In this document: piece after piece, positions 52,536 through 60,132 of the stretch
How positions within the stretch are numbered: the first letter of the stretch is position 1
How the letters are laid out: every line of letters starts with the position of its first letter
Source of the DNA: Virgibacillus litoralis
GTDB lineage: Bacteria > Bacillota > Bacilli > Bacillales > Amphibacillaceae
Direction: 5' to 3'
Length of the DNA: 64,000 nt
Assembly: GCF_017873675.1 (NCBI RefSeq)
Contig: NZ_JAGGKK010000005.1
Location: forward strand, 1 to 64,000
The notes under the pieces: model-generated
What the model was told of the DNA's origin: nothing
Database searches by the model: none
The model's input: only the letters and a program-made list of their open reading frames with translations
Program-made: the position numbers and the translations under genes

Positions 52536-53345
52536 TTACTTCATACCAGTTAAAACAATACCTTTAATTATATGACGCTGCAGTAGGATAAAAACCAGAA
52601 TTAATGGAATAACAGAAATAGTAGCTCCAGTCATTATCAAATGCCATTGGGATTCAGCCTCCCCAGATGAAAAGTACGATAACCCTACAGGCAAGGTTCG
52701 AAGACTTGAGGATTCTGTTACAATCAATGGCCATAGAAACGCGTTCCAGTTACTAAGAAAAGAAAAAATACCTAAAGCAGATATTGCTGGCCACACTTGC
52801 GGAACAGCTATCTTAAAGAAAATTGAAAACTCATTCATGCCGTCAATTCGTGCAGCGTTCAATAGATCTTCTGGAATCTGTTCCATAAATTGTTTCATCA
52901 AAAATACTCCGAAACCAGTCATTAGACCCGGAAACAGTATCCCCCAATAAGTATTGGTCCAGCCTAGTTCCGAACTCATCATGTACCATGGAATAATTAG
53001 CATTTCTACTGGTACCATCAAAGTACTAAGTATCACTATAAATAAAAATTTCCTTCCAAAAAAAGTAAACTTTGCTATGATATAGCCAACAAGTGTATCG
53101 AAAAATATAACACTCACTGTCGTAATAACTGCGATAATAACACTATTTAAAAACCACCTGATAAACATACTTTCTTGTAAAACCTCAATATAATTAGCTA
53201 AAGTTGCACTTTCTGGAATAATATTCAGATTAAATATATCCATTGGTGCTTTTAAAGAAGTAGATAACATCCAGATAAATGGAAAAAGCATAACAACTGC
53301 GCCTATTATTAGGGCTATATAAGGTAATAACTTTCCTGGTTTCAT
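52536..53345 (-). CDS. Carbohydrate ABC transporter permease (MalG type), ROK operon
   Basis: The 269-residue protein has six helices, FPFIWMLSTSLKAPMDIF and the loop DLLNAARIDGMNEFSIFFKI. AGGAGG lies seven bases before the ATG at 53345; a GTG two codons earlier is less well spaced. It is the last gene of the ROK-SBP-MalF-MalG operon. Confidence 0.9.
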   Translation of the reverse strand: MKPGKLLPYIALIIGAVVMLFPFIWMLSTSLKAPMDIFNLNIIPESATLANYIEVLQESMFIRWFLNSVIIAVITTVSVIFFDTLVGYIIAKFTFFGRKFLFIVILSTLMVPVEMLIIPWYMMSSELGWTNTYWGILFPGLMTGFGVFLMKQFMEQIPEDLLNAARIDGMNEFSIFFKIAVPQVWPAISALGIFSFLSNWNAFLWPLIVTESSSLRTLPVGLSYFSSGEAESQWHLIMTGATISVIPLILVFILLQRHIIKGIVLTGMK

Positions 53346-53363
53346 CCTCACACCTCCTATATA

Positions 53364-54347
53364 TTAATAATCAAATTTCTTGGTTAGTACTTTCATTTGG
53401 AAAATAGTCAAGCCCAAAATAAATAGGAACAATATTACAGTTGCTGCAGAAGCCATTCCCATATCATATTGTTGGAACGCCTGTTGATAGATATAAACAA
53501 CAACTGAAATTGTAGAATCTAGCGGTCCACCACTACCATCTGAACTCATATTAATTACCTGGGTGAAGGAAACCTGGATAAACGTAATCATTCCAATAAT
53601 GGCTGAAAATACGATAGTTGGGTTAAGTAGTGGAACTGTAACATTCCAAAATTTTTGCCATGGGCTAGCTCCATCAATATCAGCTGCTTCATATAACATT
53701 TGTGGAATGTTTCCCAATCCAGCTAAAAATAAAACCATTTGGAATCCGATTGATTGCCAAATCATAGCTGCTGCTATAACATAAAGTGCTTGATCTGGAG
53801 AACCTAAAAAAGGTTGTGGCGGTAAACCTATATTTATCAATACATCATTAATAAAACCGTTACCCATAAAAAGCCATTGAAAAACCCAACTTATGGCAAC
53901 AATACTGGTCACATATGGAATAAAATAAATGACTCTAAATAAGCCCTTAAACCGATTGATCTTGTGCAGTAATAGCGCAACGGTTATACCGAATAGCAAT
54001 TGACCTGCAACGCCTATTACAATATAAATAAAAGTATTTAAAAGGGATTTAAGGAAAACTTCATCCTGAAACAGCGCTACAAAATTATCAAGTCCTACAA
54101 AGGGGCGCTCCCCAGTTGCAAGGAGGTTCCACTCCCTAAAACCCATATTAAATGTAAATAAGGTTGGCATAACTCGTATGCCTAAATAGAAGATTAATGG
54201 GAGCAATAGACTGATAAATATAAAGAAATACTTTTGATATTTATGGGTCTTTCTGAGTTTATAAAAGAAAGGTGCTTTTTGTTTAACTTTTTCCTTTTTT
54301 TTATCATATTCTCTATCATAGTCTTGAGAAGATTTTAATTGTTCCAT
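53364..54347 (-). CDS. Carbohydrate ABC transporter permease (MalF type), ROK operon
   Basis: The 327-residue protein has a long basic cytoplasmic N terminus, six helices and the loop MLYEAADIDGASPWQKFWNV. GGGGG precedes the ATG at 54347; 18 more codons are open upstream but overlap this site. No ATPase gene accompanies it. Confidence 0.9.
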   Translation of the reverse strand: MEQLKSSQDYDREYDKKKEKVKQKAPFFYKLRKTHKYQKYFFIFISLLLPLIFYLGIRVMPTLFTFNMGFREWNLLATGERPFVGLDNFVALFQDEVFLKSLLNTFIYIVIGVAGQLLFGITVALLLHKINRFKGLFRVIYFIPYVTSIVAISWVFQWLFMGNGFINDVLINIGLPPQPFLGSPDQALYVIAAAMIWQSIGFQMVLFLAGLGNIPQMLYEAADIDGASPWQKFWNVTVPLLNPTIVFSAIIGMITFIQVSFTQVINMSSDGSGGPLDSTISVVVYIYQQAFQQYDMGMASAATVILFLFILGLTIFQMKVLTKKFDY

Positions 54348-54407
54348 TATGTACCCCCTTATTGTGAAGAAAGGGGAAGGGAAATACCCTTCCCCCATCA
54401 AAACCTT

Positions 54408-55712
54408 CTATTTATCACTCCAATATTCATCATAAAGTTCCTGTGTAGAATCAACCATTTCATTGAATGCTTCCTCTGGATCTGCTTCTTCCAATAAAAC
54501 TTTATTAGCGGCATCGATCACAATATCACGTTCCTTAGTTTCATCTATAAAGAAATGAGCATTTGCAAAAGGTAAAGATTCAATAAATGGACCATATATT
54601 TCGTGATTTACATATTTATCCTGCATCGCAACTGCTTCTTTAGCAGGAAGTTCTCCTGTAGCGTCCAACCACTTTTCCATTACACCCTCACTTGTTAAGA
54701 ACTTAATAAATTTAGAGGCTGCTTCCAATTTTTCGCCCTCCACGTCTGAAGTAATACCATTAGTCCAGAAAGAAGCATTAGTGGATTTTTCATCCTTTGC
54801 AGGGAGTGGCGCAACTGCATAATTCAAATCGGGAGCATCACTCTGCAATGTTCCTATTCGAAACGACCCATCTATGTTCATAGCAGCTTTTTCTGACATA
54901 AAAGCTGTCACATCATCTGTATAAAAACCTTGCTCTGAGGTTCCAAGTTCTCCAGGGAAACTTAACCAATATTTAAATGCTTCAAGCCCTGCAGATCCTT
55001 CCCCCCAAACTACTTCTTTTCGATCGTCACTTAAAACTTTACCGCCAGCTTGATACGTCAAGCCATCTCTTAGCCAATGATGCCCCTGTTGTGAAGGTTC
55101 CCAAGCTAATCCAGACTGCTCAATTCGCCCGTTGTCTTCCGCTTTCGTTAATTTAACAGCATAATCCTGTAGTTCATCCCATGTTTCGGGTGGAGCATTG
55201 GGATCAAGACCAGCTTCTTCAAAAAGATCTTTATTATAGAATAATGCTAGTGTTCGAACTGCTGTTGGTATTGTCCAGTATTCACCATCCAGTTTTGTGG
55301 CTTCCACTAATGGGAAAAACTCATTTTCAATTTCTTCATGTGAAAAAGTATCTTGAGGCAGCGGCTGTAAATAACCAGAATCTACATAAGACGGAACCCA
55401 TCCATAAAATAAATTAATTACATCTGGCCCATTTCCTGCTGGCACTTGGGCAGCTACCTGTTCATTATACTGATCATAAGGAAAAGTTGTTTGCTCAACA
55501 GTAATTCCCGGATTTTCTTCCTCAAACTCCTTAATTAACTCATCCATTAAGTTAACCTTTGAATCGAAAGCATACTGCCAGTATTCTAATGTAATATCAC
55601 CATCAGACCCTTCTGACCCTTCTGCTTCGTTTCCCCCGTCTTCATCCGAGCATGCAGACAATATAAACAACACCATTATCCCCAGCAATATCAATTGCCA
55701 TTTCTTAATCAT
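54408..55712 (-). CDS. Sugar-binding lipoprotein (family 1), ROK operon
   Basis: The 434-residue precursor has a lipobox (FILSACSDE), ITLEYWQYAFDSKVNLMDEL, FEEENPGITVEQTTFPYDQY, ALFYNKDLFEEAGLDPNAPP, TWDELQDYAVKL and ASKFIKFLTSEGVMEKWL. It supplies the MalF/MalG-type permeases encoded next, and follows the ROK gene by about 48 bases. Confidence 0.92.
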   Translation of the reverse strand: MIKKWQLILLGIMVLFILSACSDEDGGNEAEGSEGSDGDITLEYWQYAFDSKVNLMDELIKEFEEENPGITVEQTTFPYDQYNEQVAAQVPAGNGPDVINLFYGWVPSYVDSGYLQPLPQDTFSHEEIENEFFPLVEATKLDGEYWTIPTAVRTLALFYNKDLFEEAGLDPNAPPETWDELQDYAVKLTKAEDNGRIEQSGLAWEPSQQGHHWLRDGLTYQAGGKVLSDDRKEVVWGEGSAGLEAFKYWLSFPGELGTSEQGFYTDDVTAFMSEKAAMNIDGSFRIGTLQSDAPDLNYAVAPLPAKDEKSTNASFWTNGITSDVEGEKLEAASKFIKFLTSEGVMEKWLDATGELPAKEAVAMQDKYVNHEIYGPFIESLPFANAHFFIDETKERDIVIDAANKVLLEEADPEEAFNEMVDSTQELYDEYWSDK

Positions 55713-55760
55713 TTAAAAACCCCCTACTCATAAATTATAAAACCAAGATTCATTAAGTAA

Positions 55761-56936
55761 TCAATCTTTCAAAATTGACTCGTGTTCTTTTAATAACAAA
55801 TAACCTGCACCTAACAATGACACATCCTTAACAGAAGTTATTTCGAGCTCTGTTTGTATTGGTATATGCTTTTCGATTGTTGCAGACAAATATGGTAAGA
55901 ATTGATTCATAGACTTTGAGATTCCGCCCCCCAATACAATCCGTTCTGGGTTTATAATGGAAATCACATTTACTAAGGCAAAGGCAAGATGCGATAGGGT
56001 TTCATTAATCACCTCCAAGGCAATTTCATCTTCGTCCATGGCCATCTGGAAGACCTTTTTTGCTGACCAAACTTCATTTACACCATTTTTGCCCACTAAA
56101 TTACTAAGCATTCTCCGCGAAATAGAAGGACCTCCTACATGGTTATCTAAAAATCCATAGCCCGTAAAAGTATGTTCATATTTTTTCTCTGCAGAATCTT
56201 TATCAGTAACCATATACCCTATTTCACCTGCTGAATATGATGATCCGCGATAAAGTTGACCATTGATAATCACACCACAACCAATACCGGTTCCTAATGT
56301 AATGACAAGAAAATTATTATTTTCCGTACCCATTCCTTTCCATAATTCACCTAAAGCAGCAACGTTCACGTCATTGTCGAGATAAACTGGGAATGGCAAT
56401 AGATACTCCATTTGCGATTTCAAAGGGACGTTTTTCCATCCAATACTAGGAGCATCGATTACTACACCTTTATTCACATCAGTTATTCCAGGTACTCCGA
56501 TGCCCGCACCGAAAATTTGATTATTATCAAGGTTACTATCTTGAACAAGTTTTTTTATCATATCAGCAATTACTGGGATAAGTTGACTACCTACAAATGG
56601 TTGAGTTTCAAAAGATAGCTGATTTATAACTGTCCCTCCAAGGTTCATGACAGCCATTTTCACAGAGGTCCCCCCAATATCTACTCCAACAAGATAGTAT
56701 GCATCCTGATTAAAGTAAATATTGAAAGGTTTTCTTCCACCAGAGGAGCTTCCTCTAATACTTTCTTCTTCACTGACCCAACCTTCTACTAACAATTTAT
56801 CAACAACAGTAGACACAGTTGGCTTACTAATTGATAGTGCCTTAGAAATGTCAGAACGTGAAACTCCTGGATTTCTTTGAATATAACGAATAATTATTCT
56901 TTTGTTTAAGTCTTTTATGTTATTAGATCTCACCAT
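55761..56936 (-). CDS. ROK-family transcriptional repressor (NagC/XylR type)
   Basis: The 391-residue protein has an N-terminal winged helix (NPGVSRSDISKALSISKPTV) and a ROK domain with VGVDIGGTSVKMAVMN (nucleotide-binding), PVYLDNDVNVAALGELWKG and ITLGTGIGCGVIINGQLYRG. The Cys-rich zinc motif of many ROK kinases (CxCGxxGCxE) is absent, as that segment reads DSAEKKYEHTFTG, in line with a regulator rather than a kinase. It leads the ABC operon and probably binds the palindromes at 56994-57013 and 57152-57171 and the matching one before the PIG-L gene. Confidence 0.9.
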   Translation of the reverse strand: MVRSNNIKDLNKRIIIRYIQRNPGVSRSDISKALSISKPTVSTVVDKLLVEGWVSEEESIRGSSSGGRKPFNIYFNQDAYYLVGVDIGGTSVKMAVMNLGGTVINQLSFETQPFVGSQLIPVIADMIKKLVQDSNLDNNQIFGAGIGVPGITDVNKGVVIDAPSIGWKNVPLKSQMEYLLPFPVYLDNDVNVAALGELWKGMGTENNNFLVITLGTGIGCGVIINGQLYRGSSYSAGEIGYMVTDKDSAEKKYEHTFTGYGFLDNHVGGPSISRRMLSNLVGKNGVNEVWSAKKVFQMAMDEDEIALEVINETLSHLAFALVNVISIINPERIVLGGGISKSMNQFLPYLSATIEKHIPIQTELEITSVKDVSLLGAGYLLLKEHESILKD

Positions 56937-56993
56937 GATGCCTCGAGTATATATGGTTTTTCCCTCCCTTCAAAAAAGCTCACTTTCCAATAA

Positions 56994-57013
56994 GTTAGTA
57001 AGGTTTACTTATT
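56994..57013. promoter_or_regulatory. Candidate ROK operator 1
   Basis: TTAGTAAGGTTTACTTATTA, with core AGTAARGTTTACT, overlaps the promoter region of the ROK gene. Close matches occur at 57152-57171 and 62770-62787 and nowhere else I could find in the window. Confidence 0.6.
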
Positions 57014-57046
57014 AATTAAATACACAATACTAAAATATTTCAGAAA

Positions 57047-57060
57047 AGTCAACGCTTTCA
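57047..57060 (-). promoter_or_regulatory. cre site in the ROK/lyase intergenic region
   Basis: On the minus strand TGAAAGCGTTGACT matches TGNAANCGNWNNCA at every defined position but the last, suggesting CcpA control. A second, weaker cre-like match, TGAAAGCGCTTTTG, lies at 57113-57126. Confidence 0.6.
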
Positions 57061-57151
57061 TTTGGTAATTTTACTAACTTGTCCATTTTTCTGAATTATC
57101 AATGCTTTACAATGAAAGCGCTTTTGTATAGACTAATAATAACATTGAAAT

Positions 57152-57171
57152 AAGTAAGTAAGGTTTACTAA
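57152..57171. promoter_or_regulatory. Candidate ROK operator 2
   Basis: AAGTAAGTAAGGTTTACTAA carries the same AGTAAGGTTTACT core, about 40 bases before the ArgH-like gene start, where it would block plus-strand transcription. Confidence 0.6.
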
Positions 57172-57207
57172 CTATATTTTTTATAATATTTTGGAGGTCG
57201 AATTGGG

Positions 57208-58608
57208 ATGAAAGAATTAAAGAATGAATTTGAAGCTGCCGATGGTATTGAATTTCCAGGAGAAGTTTATGTGGAGGAATTATTAAAACCCATATTCAAT
57301 GACCAAAAAGAGTACTTATTTGAAGCGATGTTTAAAATAAACAAAGCACATACAACTATGCTGACAGAACAAGGGATTCTTTCCAAGGAAGAATGTAATA
57401 AGGTTTTTGAAGGATTAAATCTAGTAGAAAGCTTAAATCGAAGTGATTTGTTGTATACTGAAGAGTTTGAGGATTTGTTTTTTCTGGTAGAGTCCAAGAT
57501 TGGGGATCACATTGGGGATGAATTGGCTGGTAAAATGCATATTGCAAAAAGTAGAAATGATATGGGAGAAGCAATGTATCGTATTGTGTTACGAAACTAT
57601 ATAGAGCAAACTATTGACAATGCTGAGAAATTAAATCAAGTAATTCTCTATCAAGCAGAACAACACATAGAATCTATTATGCCTGCCCATACTCATACCC
57701 AGCCGGCACAACCAACGACATTCGGACACTATCTAGTCGCAATATATGATAATTTGTCAAGAGACATCGAAAGATTAAAACAGGCACATAAGACAGTAAA
57801 CCAGTCTCCTATGGGCGCTGCTGCCATTACTACAACGGGATTTCCTATAAATAGAGAGCGAATGGTCGAATTGCTTGAGTTTGATGGGTTAATTGAAAAT
57901 TCCTATGATGCAATTGGTACAGGGGATTATTTAATAGAAGCAGCACAAGAATTAATAAGCCTTATGACAAATATGGGTAGATGGATTCAAGAGTTTTTAC
58001 GAATGTCATCAAAAGAGGTTGGATTGTTACAAGTATCAGATGCATATGTTCAGATTAGCAGCATTATGCCACAGAAAAGAAATCCTGTTTCTATAGAGCA
58101 TTCTCGTGCAATTGCCAGCAGTGCTGCAGCAGAGGGAATGGCAGTACTTCATATGATTCATAATACACCATACGGAGATATAAATGATACGGAAGATGAT
58201 TTGCAGCCTCATTTGTATGGTGGATATCAAAAGGCTAATAGAGTAATAAAATTAATGCGAGCTGTCATTCTTACATTAAATTTCAATAAAGATCGTGCTC
58301 ATCAGCAAGCAAAGGAAAATATGATTACGATTACTGAACTTGCCGATGTACTCGCCCGGGACTACGGTGTGCCGTTTAGAAAAGCACATAAAAAGGCAAG
58401 CATTATAGCAAAACGTGCTAACGAAGAGAATAAGGAACTTTATCAAATACCATTATCTACAGTGAATGAATGGTTAGGTAATGTTCAATTAGAAAGTAAT
58501 GATTGGGAATCCATTATCGACCCTAAACAATTTGTAGAACGAAGAAAGGTAACAGGGGGAACAAACCCTAAGGTAGTATTAGATATGATTCAACGGAGGA
58601 AAAGGTAA
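57208..58608 (+). CDS. ArgH-like lyase (fumarase/aspartase superfamily)
   Basis: The 466-residue protein has superfamily regions: DELAGKMHIAKSRNDMGEAM (C1), MPAHTHTQPAQPTTFGHYL (C2 with catalytic His) and SSIMPQKRNP (C3 mobile loop). Where argininosuccinate lyases have YNKDLQEDKE, it has YGDINDTEDDLQP, as I recall for side-branch ArgH homologues that release fumarate from other N-succinyl adducts. No argG or other arginine gene is near. It is divergent from the ROK operon and shares its operators, so a role in glycoside breakdown is more likely than arginine synthesis. Confidence 0.82.
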   Translation: MKELKNEFEAADGIEFPGEVYVEELLKPIFNDQKEYLFEAMFKINKAHTTMLTEQGILSKEECNKVFEGLNLVESLNRSDLLYTEEFEDLFFLVESKIGDHIGDELAGKMHIAKSRNDMGEAMYRIVLRNYIEQTIDNAEKLNQVILYQAEQHIESIMPAHTHTQPAQPTTFGHYLVAIYDNLSRDIERLKQAHKTVNQSPMGAAAITTTGFPINRERMVELLEFDGLIENSYDAIGTGDYLIEAAQELISLMTNMGRWIQEFLRMSSKEVGLLQVSDAYVQISSIMPQKRNPVSIEHSRAIASSAAAEGMAVLHMIHNTPYGDINDTEDDLQPHLYGGYQKANRVIKLMRAVILTLNFNKDRAHQQAKENMITITELADVLARDYGVPFRKAHKKASIIAKRANEENKELYQIPLSTVNEWLGNVQLESNDWESIIDPKQFVERRKVTGGTNPKVVLDMIQRRKR

Positions 58609-58627
58609 AAATTTATTCTTGAGCAGT

Positions 58628-58666
58628 CGGTGTCCCCCTAAAACCAGTTTTAATACGGGGGGATTA
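58628..58666. terminator. Hairpin between the convergent lyase and GH4 genes
   Basis: TCCCCC pairs with GGGGGGA around an AT-rich loop that can pair further (AAAACC/GGTTTT-like), between two converging stops. Confidence 0.5.
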
Positions 58667-58717
58667 CAACTGCAACTTTCTTAATTTAGACCAATCATAG
58701 TTTTCCTCCATTACTTT

Positions 58718-60001
58718 TCAGTAGAATTGATTCAAATAAAGTTTGTTGATTTCCATTAACTCATCATAAATTTTCATTGCAGCATTTGCACTTGGAACAT
58801 TTGGATCGGTAAGTAAGGCTTGCATAACCAAATTTCTGTCACCATTAACTCCTGCATCTACTACAAGATGCTGAACATCAATTTGTGTTTTACATAAAGC
58901 AGCAATCCCCCTCGGAAGCTTACCAAGTGCAAGTCCATTTATCCCGTTACCACTGATTAAAGAAGGCACTTCAACAATTGCATCATTTGGAAGATTAGTT
59001 ATATAGCCTTCGTTTGGGATATTTACAGATTCAACCATTTCATTCGTATTATTTGTTATTCCATTTATTATAGTAAACGCTTTTTCTCCAGAGGGCTTAA
59101 TTAATTCACTGTCAATAGTTACCTCATCATTAATAATGTCGTTTAAAGTTTTAACTACATTTTGACGCCTTTTTTCATATTTATTGAAATCATAGCCTGC
59201 TTTACTAATCATTTCATGCGCATAAGGAAAGAATTCACCTAAATGAATGTCACCAGACGTTGGAAAAAGCCCATAATTACGGAAAATAAACCTCGATAAT
59301 TTTTCATATTCTGTAGTATAAATTGCCTCTTTTTCTATTAAGAGCGGATACAAATCTTTTCCATTGCGTTTATCTCTAATATCAACCATCCAAGTAAAAT
59401 GGTTTATTCCCCAAGCTTTCACATCAATATATTCTCTATCAATATTAGTTAATGTTGAGACAATACCAATTCCTGCGTTAATTTGATGACAGAGACCCAC
59501 TACCTTAACATTCGTATATTTTTTAATTGCCGTGCATAAACGACTTTCAGGATTTGTAAAGTTAATTAGTAATGCATCAGGACAATACTTTTCTATATCC
59601 TTACAAATATCAAGAATAATTGGAAGGTTTCTCATGGTATGAAAAACTGCACCCGGTCCAACATTTTCACCTAATACATGGGGAATTCCATGCTTTTGTG
59701 GAATAGAAAAATCTTTCTTCCACATTTTTACTCGATCAACAGCTATAGATACAATTACAAAATCTGCTCCTGTTAAGGCATCAAGTCTATCGGTGGTCGA
59801 TGATATCTTGTATCCAGCATCAAAGTAATCATTAAACCGAACTGCGACTAATTCCATTCTTTCAACAGCTTCTTTGTCAATATCTACTAATACCAGTTCA
59901 CTTCCCCATAAATCTTTTGTAGAAAAGGCATCTTTCAACATACTTAGTCCAAAAATGGCACTACCTGCACCAACAATAACTATTTTCGGTTTATTTATCA
60001 T
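58718..60001 (-). CDS. Glycoside hydrolase family 4 enzyme
   Basis: The 427-residue NAD- and Mn-dependent glycosidase has KIVIVGAGSAIFGLSML (Rossmann loop), LGENVGPGAVFHTMRN, LINFTNPESRL, VGLCHQINAG (Cys and His metal ligands) and WGINHFTWMVDIRD. GH4 enzymes cleave alpha- or beta-linked glycosides by an oxidation/elimination route; this branch resembles alpha-galactosidase/galacturonidase-type members without phosphosugar specificity. It acts in the cytoplasm on the imported glycoside. It is 130 bases downstream of the PIG-L gene. Confidence 0.88.
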   Translation of the reverse strand: MINKPKIVIVGAGSAIFGLSMLKDAFSTKDLWGSELVLVDIDKEAVERMELVAVRFNDYFDAGYKISSTTDRLDALTGADFVIVSIAVDRVKMWKKDFSIPQKHGIPHVLGENVGPGAVFHTMRNLPIILDICKDIEKYCPDALLINFTNPESRLCTAIKKYTNVKVVGLCHQINAGIGIVSTLTNIDREYIDVKAWGINHFTWMVDIRDKRNGKDLYPLLIEKEAIYTTEYEKLSRFIFRNYGLFPTSGDIHLGEFFPYAHEMISKAGYDFNKYEKRRQNVVKTLNDIINDEVTIDSELIKPSGEKAFTIINGITNNTNEMVESVNIPNEGYITNLPNDAIVEVPSLISGNGINGLALGKLPRGIAALCKTQIDVQHLVVDAGVNGDRNLVMQALLTDPNVPSANAAMKIYDELMEINKLYLNQFY

Positions 60002-60132
60002 AAAAGACCTCCTTTAAATAGCTTACTCTCTAAAGAATTCCCCCAAATCACAGTAAATAATAAATTATGCGATTCAGGGGTTTCTTTTTGTGATTCTCCT
60101 GCTGCTGATACTAGGTACTTATAAACATTATT

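Noticed and set aside
57208-58608. Arginine biosynthesis role for the ArgH-like protein
   Set aside because: There is no argG, argC or ornithine gene nearby, the operators are shared with sugar genes, and the active-site region differs from true argininosuccinate lyases.
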